Part shown: positions 7,983-15,209 of the stretch, in pieces
How positions within the stretch are numbered: position 1 is the first letter of the stretch
Layout of the letters: the number at the start of each line of letters is the position of its first letter
Assembly: GCA_905236405.1 (NCBI GenBank)
Contig: CAJOQB010000056.1
Coordinates: forward strand, 1 to 17,380
DNA length: 17,380 bases
Direction: 5' to 3'
Source of the DNA: an uncultured Bacteroidales bacterium
GTDB lineage: Bacteria > Bacteroidota > Bacteroidia > Bacteroidales > P3
Program-made: the position numbers and the translations under genes
The notes under the pieces: generated by a model
What the model was told of the DNA's origin: nothing
Seen by the model: only the letters and a program-made list of their open reading frames with translations
Database searches by the model: none

Positions 7983-8028
7983 TGTTCCACGAGAAACGGG
8001 AAGAGTAATCTCCTCATTCTATGGAACA
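7983..8028. promoter_or_regulatory. Inverted-repeat structure between converging mnmG and wbqC-like genes, with a parS-like start
   Basis: TGTTCCA (7983-7989) and TGGAACA (8022-8028) are perfect inverted repeats. Between them GAAGAG (8000-8005) and CTCCTC (8010-8015) pair with one mismatch around a TAAT loop. The element sits in the 72-bp gap between two converging genes and could act as a weak terminator for either, though neither side has a T-tract. The first 16 bp, TGTTCCACGAGAAACG, also match 12 of 14 fixed parS positions. Confidence 0.3.
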
Positions 8029-8044
8029 AATAAAAGAGGATGTA

Positions 8045-8668
8045 TTATTGGATGGCGATGCTGTCCAAGTATCTTTTGCTGTCGGGACCAAGGTTGAAGA
8101 GAAGGTCGAGACTGCTCAGATTGGGGAAGAAGGGGAATCGGTCGGCGAATACTTGGTCGTATGGAGATATTGTAATAGGGCAAGGTTGTTTGGGTGTAAT
8201 AGTGTATCTGTAGTCATCACCGTCTACCTCCTTTGGCGATATGAAATCTGTTGTATACTCCACCTGTGTATTGATTTTCATCTTGTTGAGTAGGAACAAA
8301 AGGAGAGCGTGGTTGAGGTCGATGAGTCGATCGTAAGGGTGCATGAGGATAGACTCCAGTTCGTCCTGATAGTAAAGGAAGTAGGGCGATGCGTTGTATG
8401 CTGCACGGATGGCTCTGAGGTGCTTGATATTCCAATTTTCGGCATAGGTGATGCCCATGTCACTTGTCAAGGTGTGGTTCCCTTGTGTGTGTACAACATG
8501 CACAGACAATGTCATAAGGCCGTTGCCAGTAAGAATCACACAACGGTTTCTGTAGGTCTGTTTTGGAAAGCTTTCACACTGTTCTATAAGCACTTGTTGA
8601 TAGCGGGACAACAAAGCCATATAGGCAATAGGGGGAAGATAAGCGGTGCAAAAAAGGGGTGGCTGCAT
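8045..8668 (-). CDS. WbqC-family protein
   Basis: A 207-residue protein with the WbqC-like pattern: TAYLPPIAYMALLSRY near the N-terminus, then FPKQTYRNRCVILTGNG and an LSVHVV strand, followed by YAENWNIKHLRAIRAAYNASPYFLYY. WbqC proteins occur in O-antigen and glycan gene clusters and are widespread in Bacteroidetes; their biochemical role is not established, although a link to glycosylation has been proposed. I place the start at the ATG at 8668 (MQPPLFCTAYLPP), 5 bp after the stop of the upstream gene; a TTG at 8686 would add six residues and overlap that gene. It is probably co-transcribed with the small upstream protein. No sugar-pathway genes are nearby. Confidence 0.85.
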   Translation of the reverse strand: MQPPLFCTAYLPPIAYMALLSRYQQVLIEQCESFPKQTYRNRCVILTGNGLMTLSVHVVHTQGNHTLTSDMGITYAENWNIKHLRAIRAAYNASPYFLYYQDELESILMHPYDRLIDLNHALLLFLLNKMKINTQVEYTTDFISPKEVDGDDYRYTITPKQPCPITISPYDQVFADRFPFFPNLSSLDLLFNLGPDSKRYLDSIAIQ

Positions 8669-8673
8669 GGTCT

Positions 8674-9087
8674 TTATATTCCCCAAATAATGGAAAGAAG
8701 GTCGTTTTGATCGAGGTAGAAGTCGATATTTCCTTCGTTGAAGGTGATGCGACGTTCTCCCCAGTCTTCGTTTTCGATGTCTTGTTCGACGTAGTTGTGG
8801 CTAATCATCAGTTGAACAATCTCAGCCTCAGTCATATCGAATATCTCGGCACCGAACAGCGTGGCATCGGTATTCGATAGATCGATGCATTGAAGTGTTG
8901 GATTGTCGCCCTCGAAGAACAACGACAGCCCGTCGTCTTCATAGTGAAGTACAGTGGTTGTCTCGTCTGCAGCGTTGTCGAGGCTCTCCACTTGTGTTGG
9001 CTCGCCCAACAGGGCGACGACTTCTTCTACGGGCATACCGAAAAGTATGTTTCCCAATCCTTTTTTTATCTGAATATCAAGTTCCAT
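8674..9087 (-). CDS. Conserved-looking small protein with a BamE-like motif, unknown function
   Basis: A 137-residue acidic protein without signal peptide or membrane helix, so probably cytosolic. I cannot assign a function. Its N-terminal part reads ILFGMPVEEVVALLGEP (Gly17, Met18, Gly28, Pro30), the same spacing as the GMT..EV..LLG.P motif of SmpA/BamE-type folds. Strand-like segments follow (TTVLHYEDDGLSLFFEG, TLQCIDLSN, ERRITFNEGNIDFYLD). A good promoter lies 53-82 bp upstream and the WbqC-family gene follows after 5 bp, so the two form a two-gene unit. A role as an immunity or scaffold-like protein is possible but unsupported. The start at the ATG at 9087 fits the promoter. Confidence 0.85.
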   Translation of the reverse strand: MELDIQIKKGLGNILFGMPVEEVVALLGEPTQVESLDNAADETTTVLHYEDDGLSLFFEGDNPTLQCIDLSNTDATLFGAEIFDMTEAEIVQLMISHNYVEQDIENEDWGERRITFNEGNIDFYLDQNDLLSIIWGI

Positions 9088-9139
9088 ATATATGTAATGA
9101 GTTGTTTAATGAATACAAAAATTGTTTATTTAGACTTGA

Positions 9140-9169
9140 CAAAGATACAGCATTTTTCTTAATTGCAAA
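9140..9169 (-). promoter_or_regulatory. Promoter of the small protein / wbqC-like pair
   Basis: On the minus strand TTTG (complement of 9166-9169) precedes TATCTTTG (complement of 9140-9147) by 18 bp, close to the Bacteroides consensus of about 19. Transcription would start near 9134 and leave about 47 nt of leader before the ATG at 9087. Confidence 0.7.
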
Positions 9170-9418
9170 TAAAAAAATAAGCACGAGGTATATCTTTTTT
9201 CTATTGATTGTGTGTTGTATCGTTGATTTATAGTAAGATGTACGCATTTTGTCGTTCTTTTCACTTTCAAGAAGAAAAGAGGGTCAATTTCTTCTGATGT
9301 CTTGAAAAAGATACAGGATAATTCATGAAACGGTCATAAAGAGATGAAAAAAAGATTGTGTATAATAATATAGTAATCAGTGTTATGTAAAAATGCTAAA
9401 AAGAAATAAGGTGAATTA

Positions 9419-9449
9419 TTTGTCAGTATATAAAAAAGATGTACTTTTG
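9419..9449 (+). promoter_or_regulatory. Promoter of the tRNA-Lys pair
   Basis: TTTG at 9419-9422 and TACTTTTG at 9442-9449 are separated by exactly 19 bp, a perfect match to the Bacteroides primary-sigma promoter. Transcription should start near 9456, about 36 nt before the first tRNA. Confidence 0.8.
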
Positions 9450-9491
9450 CAAACTCTTTGAATAGAGAAAGGTTAATGATAGGATTGTGTT

Positions 9492-9564
9492 GACTCAGTA
9501 GCTCAGTAGGTAGAGCACAACACTTTTAATGTTGGGGTCCTGGGTTCGAGCCCCAGCTGGGTCA
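9492..9564 (+). tRNA. tRNA-Lys (anticodon TTT), copy 1
   Basis: A complete 73-nt cloverleaf. Acceptor arm GACTCAG pairs with CTGGGTC with one T-G wobble; D arm GCTC/GAGC; anticodon arm CAACA/TGTTG holds loop CTTTTAA with anticodon TTT; T arm CTGGG/CCCAG holds loop TTCGAGC. The discriminator is A and CCA is not encoded. Identical to the copy at 9598. It is expected to be an MnmE/MnmG substrate at its wobble uridine. Confidence 0.97.
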
Positions 9565-9597
9565 CAAGATAATAGAACGAAAAGCGACAAAACAGTC

Positions 9598-9670
9598 GAC
9601 TCAGTAGCTCAGTAGGTAGAGCACAACACTTTTAATGTTGGGGTCCTGGGTTCGAGCCCCAGCTGGGTCA
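9598..9670 (+). tRNA. tRNA-Lys (anticodon TTT), copy 2
   Basis: Same 73-nt sequence as the copy at 9492 without a single change, 106 bp downstream; identity continues 5 nt past the tRNA (CAAGA). The two genes share the promoter at 9419-9449 and the terminator at 9675-9709, so they are probably cut from one precursor. The 33-nt spacer contains no further tRNA. Confidence 0.97.
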
Positions 9671-9674
9671 CAAG

Positions 9675-9709
9675 AAAAAGCATTCGGCGGATGGCGGAAT
9701 GCTTTTTTT
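9675..9709 (+). terminator. Intrinsic terminator after the tRNA-Lys pair
   Basis: A perfect 11-bp stem, AAAAAGCATTC (9675-9685) with GAATGCTTTTT (9697-9707), and an 11-nt G-rich loop, running into seven T residues (9703-9709). It begins only 5 nt after the second tRNA and is the clearest terminator in the window. Confidence 0.9.
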
Positions 9710-9750
9710 CTTTATTCACAATATACTCATGCCTTTGACGTTAGTTGGTC

Positions 9751-11577
9751 ATGATTTTGAGAACACATGGAATCAAAAGACTGCTCTTGTTAGCTGTTTG
9801 TCTGATGCTTGTCCCACGGCTGATGGGACAACAGACCAACGAGCAAATGGCTTCGTATTATTTCCAGAACAAAGAATACGACAAGGCGGTGGAGCTCTAC
9901 GAGCCTTTATATCAACGTACTCAAAACCTTTATTATTACCAGATGCTCTATCAGTCGTATGTGGCGTTGGACGATATGAAGAAAGCCCGTCGGTTGGTGG
10001 AACAGCGTATCAAGAAATACCCCAAAGAACTGGCATTGCGAGTCGATTTGGGTCAACTCTATATGGCCGAAGGAGACAAGAAGAAAGCCGAGAAGTCATA
10101 CAATACGGCCATAGAGTCCATTGGATTTGATAACAAGCAGATAGAGGAGCTTAGCCAAGCTTTTCAGAATGTGGGTCTTGACGACTATGCTGTCAAGACC
10201 TATTTGTTTGCCCGCCAAAAGATGAACAACCAGTTCGTGTATGTGATGGAACTGGCCACGCTGTATGAAAAGCAAGGCAACTATGAGGCGATGATGCAGG
10301 AATATTTCGACTTGCTTGACAAATCGCCGGGCAACATAGGCAATATTCAAATATCATTACAACGTGCACTGGATCAGACCTCTAATACTCAGTTGGCAGA
10401 GGGGTTGAGGAGAACGTTAATCAGTCGTATACAGAAGGACCCCAACAACCGTACCTATCTGAATATGATGATATGGTTCGCCTTGCAGCAGAAGGATTTT
10501 GCGTTTGCTTTCACACAAGCCAAAGCAATCGACGCTCGTTTCCCCGGCCAGGGAGAGGAGACGGTCCTGCAGGTGGCGCAGATTGCCCACAACAACGAAG
10601 ACTACAATACCGCCTATGATTGCTACCATTACTTGGTGGCCAAGGGCAAGGAGGGCAACTACTATTTCGATGCCCGTGTGGGCGAAATAAAGACCAAATT
10701 CGACCGTTTGGATAAAAGTTTCCATTTGGACAAAGCAGAGTATGAGAGACTAAAGGCGGAATATCAAGCGGCGTTGAACGAGTTGGGCAAGGAACCGCGG
10801 ACGGTGACGTTGATGCGTGACTATGCCTATTTGTTGGCCTATTACGGCAACGAAGTACAGGAAGCCAGCGATTTGCTGTACGATGTAATCGAGATGCCGA
10901 AGGTGCCCAATAACGTGAAAAACCAGACCAAGTTGGATCTGGGCGATTTGCTACTCTTTGCTGGTGCGGTATGGGATGCGTCGTTGCTCTATTCCCAAGT
11001 GGAGAAAGCCAACAAAAACGACGTTATCGGAGCACAAGCCAAGTTCAAGAACGCCAAGCTTTCTTATTATAACAATGATTTTGAGTGGGCCAAGTCGCAG
11101 CTGGATGTGCTGAGAGCCTCCACCTCCAAGTTGATTGCCAACGACGCCATGCAGCTGTCGCTACTGATTAGTGACAACATGGAGGAGGACAGCACGTTTG
11201 AGATGCTTTCCCTCTATGCGGCTGCCGACCTGATGCTGTATCGCAATCAGCTTGATTCCGCGTGGATTGGGTTCAACGACATCTCTATCCGTTCGCTCTC
11301 GCATCCCTTGCTCGACGAGGTACTGATGCAGAAAGCCAGAATACGTATGAAACAAGGCCGTTATGCAGAGGCCGACTCGCTATTGCAGCAGATTGTCGAC
11401 TTCTATGACGAGGACATCCTCGCCGACGATGCGGTGATGATGATTGCAGAAATTAACGAAAGCAAGTTAAACAACATGGAACGAGCTCGTTCCTATTATG
11501 AGAAACTGATTATCGACTATCCTGCCAGCCTCTATGTGGATCGAGCCCGCAAACGTTACAACGAACTGAAAAAGTGA
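9751..11577 (+). CDS. Exported tetratricopeptide-repeat protein
   Basis: A 608-residue protein from the ATG at 9751; a TTG two codons earlier is less likely. The N-terminus is a signal peptide: basic IKR, then LLLLAVCLMLVPRLMG, with probable cleavage near residue 26 before QQTNEQ. The mature part is helical, with TPR-like units such as ASYYFQNKEYDKAVELYEPLY (N-terminal), LGQLYMAEGDKKKAEKSYNTAI, ATLYEKQGNYEAMMQEYFDLL and, at the C-terminus, MAEADSLLQQI-like and ARSYYEKLIIDYPASLYVDRA segments. TPR proteins are protein-binding scaffolds; the last repeat resembles those of periplasmic assembly factors, so an envelope role is likely but inferred. It follows the tRNA terminator by about 40 bp; I see no good promoter. 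Its stop lies 2 bp from that of the U32 gene on the other strand. Confidence 0.88.
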   Translation: MILRTHGIKRLLLLAVCLMLVPRLMGQQTNEQMASYYFQNKEYDKAVELYEPLYQRTQNLYYYQMLYQSYVALDDMKKARRLVEQRIKKYPKELALRVDLGQLYMAEGDKKKAEKSYNTAIESIGFDNKQIEELSQAFQNVGLDDYAVKTYLFARQKMNNQFVYVMELATLYEKQGNYEAMMQEYFDLLDKSPGNIGNIQISLQRALDQTSNTQLAEGLRRTLISRIQKDPNNRTYLNMMIWFALQQKDFAFAFTQAKAIDARFPGQGEETVLQVAQIAHNNEDYNTAYDCYHYLVAKGKEGNYYFDARVGEIKTKFDRLDKSFHLDKAEYERLKAEYQAALNELGKEPRTVTLMRDYAYLLAYYGNEVQEASDLLYDVIEMPKVPNNVKNQTKLDLGDLLLFAGAVWDASLLYSQVEKANKNDVIGAQAKFKNAKLSYYNNDFEWAKSQLDVLRASTSKLIANDAMQLSLLISDNMEEDSTFEMLSLYAAADLMLYRNQLDSAWIGFNDISIRSLSHPLLDEVLMQKARIRMKQGRYAEADSLLQQIVDFYDEDILADDAVMMIAEINESKLNNMERARSYYEKLIIDYPASLYVDRARKRYNELKK

Positions 11578-11579
11578 TG

Positions 11580-13442
11580 TTATCTCCCTTCAAGCAAGGG
11601 TAGGGGCGGAGCCTTGATGATTTGCATCTCGCAACGTTTGCAGTCGAACGAAAGCCGAAAGTAATTCTTGTTGTTTCTTAAATACAGTGTACCTTGATAA
11701 TCAGGGTCTACTGTTTTGTTGTTTTTGTGCAACAGGCATTGCTTCAGCTCGTATCGTAGGCAATACTTGGTGGTCATCAACGCCTTGTTGTCGTAGTCGT
11801 GGCTTGTCTCCAAACCGTTTTCCGTTGTCGTCACACCGTGTCGCTCATAAAACTGACGCGACAGACGGTTGACGATATTGGCTCTATAGTCCAAGGAATC
11901 AGTAGGGTAGGGGATGTCGTTCTTCTCGAGGTGGACCGGTTGGGGACGGTTGGCCATTGTTCGGGTGTCCGACAGTTGTGCGACCGCCTGTCGCCGCAAC
12001 TCGTTCAACAGCGACGCAGGGAGGAAGTAGTGCTCGGCCAGCTGGATTTGTATCGACTTGACAACGAAAGGACTGTTGCCTGTCTTGGAGAGTTGGTGGA
12101 CGATTTGTTCATCGGCTTTTGCAGTGTCGCGAGCCGCTTCCTTATGGCAGTCGACCGCGACAGTGGCCTGATGACCCTGTTCGTCGGATATAAGGAGCGA
12201 GATGCCGTTGGGAGAGTCTGATAGTATGATGCTTACCTCTATCTTTCGTTCTGCCGTCTTGCCTTGCATCTGTTTCTCGAAAGCAAAGTCGTTGTTTCTC
12301 CATAGTTCGGTGCCAGGCAGCAGGTTTTCAGGCATTCGGTTGGGGACAATCGTGTTGGAGACGACATGATTCACCAGAAAACCATCCATCTCGTTGCGTG
12401 TGTTGAGGAAGCAGAGGCCGTCGCCAGCGGTCATTTCCTCTTGGGTGTCGATGGTGATTCTGCCCTTCTCCACTTTTGTCACCTTTCCTAATCGTTTCCC
12501 TATCGACTTCTGGGTGGCTATCGATGCCATGGCTTTCCTGTTTTCAAGAAAATAGTCGGTGAAGCCACGGTTGAACGTGCGTGACAGGTCGGGTGTGAAA
12601 AACAGTCGCGTGACACCGTCCGATGCAGGTCTCAGGTCTTCCTTTCCATGCATCAGCTTGTCAAGCAGTTGACGGTAATAGGCCGTAGTGTTCTTGACAT
12701 ACGACAAGTCTTTCAGCCTTCCCTCAATCTTGAACGAGCAGATGCCCGCATCTATCATGCTTGCAATGTGCTGGCTGGCGTTGAAGTCCTTGAGTGAGAG
12801 CAAGTGCTCTTGACGGCGAAGCAGCTGCCCCTGTTCGTTATAGAGGTCGTAGGAAGAGCGGCAGGGCTGTCCGCAACAGCCACGGTTTCCGCTCCTTTCG
12901 TTGAGATACTGGCTCATGTAGCATTGACCGCTGAAGCAGACACAGAGTGCGCCTTGGACGAAAGCCTCCAGTTCGACCGATGTGTTCTTGCGGATGATTT
13001 GCATCTGCTCCAACGAGGTCTCCCGAGCCAGGATAATGCGACGGAAACCTACTTGTTCCATGAACTTTATGCGTTCGATGTCGTAGTTGTGTACCTGGGT
13101 GCTGGCATGGAGTGCTATCGGGGGAAGCTCCATTTCGAGCAGCCCCATGTCTTGAATGATAAGAGCGTCAACGCCAATGTTGTACAATTGCCAAACCAGT
13201 TGCCGAGCCTCCTCCAGTTCGTTGTCATAGAGCAGTGTGTTGACAGTGGCAAACACCTTGGAATGAAACAAGTGTGCATAGTTCACCAACTGTTCTATGT
13301 CGTCGACGGTGTTTCCGGCAGCCACACGTGCCCCGAACAACGGAGCACCGATATATACGGCATCGGCACCGTGGTTGATGGCAGCAATGCCTTGTTCGAC
13401 GTTCTTGGCAGGGGCCAGCAGTTCCAGGTATTGCATAGTCAT
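11580..13442 (-). CDS. U32-family protein (RlhA/YhbU-like, collagenase-like)
   Basis: A 620-residue protein of the so-called peptidase U32 family. Several members are now known to be RNA hydroxylation enzymes carrying an iron-sulfur cluster (RlhA on 23S rRNA, TrhP on tRNA), so an RNA-modifying role is more likely than proteolysis. The TIM-barrel start LELLAPAKNVEQGIAAINHGADAVYIGAP is typical. The signature EAFVQGALCVCFSGQCYMS (about 159-177) follows, then NRGCCGQPCR. Candidate cluster cysteines are 167, 174, 190 and 194, plus that in GICSFKIEGRLK. A long C-terminal extension matches the larger members. The start ATG overlaps the aroB stop as ATGA, indicating translational coupling; ATG at 13436 is an alternative. 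Which RNA it modifies cannot be told. Confidence 0.92.
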   Translation of the reverse strand: MTMQYLELLAPAKNVEQGIAAINHGADAVYIGAPLFGARVAAGNTVDDIEQLVNYAHLFHSKVFATVNTLLYDNELEEARQLVWQLYNIGVDALIIQDMGLLEMELPPIALHASTQVHNYDIERIKFMEQVGFRRIILARETSLEQMQIIRKNTSVELEAFVQGALCVCFSGQCYMSQYLNERSGNRGCCGQPCRSSYDLYNEQGQLLRRQEHLLSLKDFNASQHIASMIDAGICSFKIEGRLKDLSYVKNTTAYYRQLLDKLMHGKEDLRPASDGVTRLFFTPDLSRTFNRGFTDYFLENRKAMASIATQKSIGKRLGKVTKVEKGRITIDTQEEMTAGDGLCFLNTRNEMDGFLVNHVVSNTIVPNRMPENLLPGTELWRNNDFAFEKQMQGKTAERKIEVSIILSDSPNGISLLISDEQGHQATVAVDCHKEAARDTAKADEQIVHQLSKTGNSPFVVKSIQIQLAEHYFLPASLLNELRRQAVAQLSDTRTMANRPQPVHLEKNDIPYPTDSLDYRANIVNRLSRQFYERHGVTTTENGLETSHDYDNKALMTTKYCLRYELKQCLLHKNNKTVDPDYQGTLYLRNNKNYFRLSFDCKRCEMQIIKAPPLPLLEGR

Positions 13443-14506
13443 TGGAGTTTGGCGAGGGAAAGGATGGTGTCGCGTATCTCGTTTTCGTCGACGGGAACAT
13501 CAATCAGCGGCAACCCCAACGACTGGAGTAAAACGCATAGAATCATGCCGTCAACGTTCTTCTTGTCGGCACGCATATAGGAGAGAATGGTCTCGGTGTC
13601 TTTCAGCGTGTAGGGATGAGGCTTAATGATTGATAGCATGGTGTTTTGGTATTCTTCGAGTAGGGAGGGGGACATGCCGAGTTTGAACTTCGAGAGATAG
13701 AGTGCACACCACAAGCCCAACCCTACCGCCTTTCCGTGGCTTAACGGACTGTTGATGGATTTGTGGAAACTCTCGAAAGCGTGAGCGAAAGTGTGTCCAA
13801 GGTTGAGAATCTTGCGGGCGGACTTGTCGAAGGGGTCGTATTTCACCACGTTGCTTTTGAATCGGGTGCATTGGACGACCATCTCAGTGTTCAGCACAAG
13901 GCTGTTCGATTGAATCAGTTGACAGACGGAATGGTAGATGTCGCTGTTGGACAGCATCATGGTCTTCAGTATCTCGAACAGACCGTTCGACACCTCCTCT
14001 GCGGGAAGGGTGTCGAGGAAAGTAGGGTCGATGGCGATGAAATCGGGTTGGGCAAACAGACCCACTTGGTTCTTGTATCCTTCGATATTCACAGCCGTCT
14101 TCCCGCCGATGGCGGCGTCGACCATGCCGATGAGCGTCGTGGGGATGTTGATGAAGCGGATGCCCCTTTTATAGCAGGCAGCCACATAGCCCCCCAAGTC
14201 GCTGATACATCCGCCGCCCAGGTTGATAATGATGGTGTTGCGGTCGGCGTTCATATCCAACAGGGCGCCCCACAGCTGTGACGCTATCTCGATGCTTTTG
14301 GCTTCCTCGCCCACAGGCACCACGAGGAATTCAGCCTCTTCCAACACCCTCATCCTCGAGACAAGGTAGGGGAGACAGTGGGTGTAGGTGTTCTCGTCGA
14401 GCAGGATGACGTATTTCGCGTTGGCATAATGGGAACTCTTCAGCAGTCGGTTCAGTCGAGGCAGAGGAGAGAGACGAGATGGATAAAGAATCTTTGCTTG
14501 TTGCAT
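13439..14506 (-). CDS. aroB: 3-dehydroquinate synthase
   Basis: A 355-residue cytosolic enzyme converting DAHP to 3-dehydroquinate, the second step of the shikimate pathway, using NAD and a divalent metal. Motifs are GGGCISDLGGYVAACYKRG (from residue 97), IPTTLIGMVDAAIGGKTAVN (121-140; Asp130, Lys136), FEILK (Glu178, Lys181) and LNLGHTFAHAFE (His238, His242), then SHGKAVGLG (His257). Metal ligands Glu178 and the two His regions are kept. The usual HGEAV is HGKAV here, and GGGVIGDL is GGGCISDL; such drift is common in Bacteroidetes AroB and the active site looks intact. It starts 12 bp after the nuclease stop and ends in an ATGA overlap with the U32 gene. No other shikimate gene is in the window. 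Confidence 0.95.
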   Translation of the reverse strand: MQQAKILYPSRLSPLPRLNRLLKSSHYANAKYVILLDENTYTHCLPYLVSRMRVLEEAEFLVVPVGEEAKSIEIASQLWGALLDMNADRNTIIINLGGGCISDLGGYVAACYKRGIRFINIPTTLIGMVDAAIGGKTAVNIEGYKNQVGLFAQPDFIAIDPTFLDTLPAEEVSNGLFEILKTMMLSNSDIYHSVCQLIQSNSLVLNTEMVVQCTRFKSNVVKYDPFDKSARKILNLGHTFAHAFESFHKSINSPLSHGKAVGLGLWCALYLSKFKLGMSPSLLEEYQNTMLSIIKPHPYTLKDTETILSYMRADKKNVDGMILCVLLQSLGLPLIDVPVDENEIRDTILSLAKLQ

Positions 14507-14518
14507 AGGATAGGTTTC

Positions 14519-15202
14519 TTAATTGTCAAAATCGAGTGAAAGCTGTATAGGCTGAGGATGAGAGCAGTAGTCCTTGAAGGGACACTCGTAGGGTTGGTTG
14601 CATTGGTCGCCCATGGCGATAACGGGTTCTTGTTTGCGGTTCAACAGCGAGGTGAAGCGTTGAATCTGTTCTTCGATGAAGGCAGCGTGTTGTTCCGCCT
14701 CCTCCATCAAGTCGAGGTAAGCGAACGGGTGTTCATCGTCGGCACCGCGGTATACCACGCTAAAGCCACATAGATTGCTGATAGCATGGCTGATGACATA
14801 GTGTTGCACATACACGTCGTTGCGGAACACCGGTTTGACGACCGACGAGTTCTTCACCTCCATCACCTCCACGCTGCCGTCGGCATGTTTGTGTACCACA
14901 TCGGCCAGCACCAGCACCCCTTGGTAGAGGAAGCCGGCTTCGAACAGCACCACGTCCCCCGTCTGTTCCAACAGCCGCGCTGTCAGTTCCGGATATTTGT
15001 CCACCTGTCTGCCCAATTGTTCGTCGATGTCGATGCCTTGGGGGAAAGTGTCCTTGAACGTCCTCTCGAACGAACGCCCCTGGGCAAACTTGGCACGGGT
15101 CTCTATGGAGACCACCGCCAGCTCTTTGCGATAGGTCTCCAAGTAGAGCGCTTTCTCGCATTGCAGGCCGCGAATGAACCGACTTTTGCTCAGGATGTGC
15201 AT
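14519..15202 (-). CDS. Stand-alone Cas4-like PD-(D/E)XK nuclease with Fe-S cysteines
   Basis: A 227-residue protein from the ATG at 15202, 7 bp past the aspartokinase stop; a TTG at 15223 would add seven residues and overlap. It carries the RecB/Cas4-type nuclease signature: LADVVHK (Asp101), VMEVKNSS (Glu115, Lys117) and VQHYVISHA (Gln133). Four cysteines frame it: Cys15 (GLQCEKALYL) and a C-terminal CNQPYECPFKDYC set (Cys201, 207, 213), the arrangement that binds a 4Fe-4S cluster in Cas4 and AddB. This N-terminal domain resembles that of DUF2779 proteins, but the usual C-terminal exonuclease-like half is absent. There is no cas gene or CRISPR nearby. Predicted to cut or resect DNA; the cellular role is unknown. 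Confidence 0.85.
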   Translation of the reverse strand: MHILSKSRFIRGLQCEKALYLETYRKELAVVSIETRAKFAQGRSFERTFKDTFPQGIDIDEQLGRQVDKYPELTARLLEQTGDVVLFEAGFLYQGVLVLADVVHKHADGSVEVMEVKNSSVVKPVFRNDVYVQHYVISHAISNLCGFSVVYRGADDEHPFAYLDLMEEAEQHAAFIEEQIQRFTSLLNRKQEPVIAMGDQCNQPYECPFKDYCSHPQPIQLSLDFDN

Positions 15203-15209
15203 AGTGTGA

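Larger units (their letters stand above)
9088..9491. other. 404-bp AT-rich gap with two divergent promoters
   Basis: No coding frame here looks real. The left end carries the leftward promoter at 9140-9169 and the right end the rightward tRNA promoter at 9419-9449. In between the sequence is AT-rich and I see only a weak inverted repeat, TCTTTTC and GAAAAGA near 9250-9285, without clear terminator features. No ORF, known RNA or insertion sequence was recognised in it. Confidence 0.5.

Noticed and set aside
9250..9285. TCTTTTC / GAAAAGA hairpin as a terminator in the AT-rich gap
   Set aside because: Short AT-rich stem without a T-tract and not behind any gene; likely chance in this composition.
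12804..13580. 258-codon open frame on the plus strand opposite the U32 and aroB genes
   Set aside because: It crosses the junction of two well-supported genes and has no family features.
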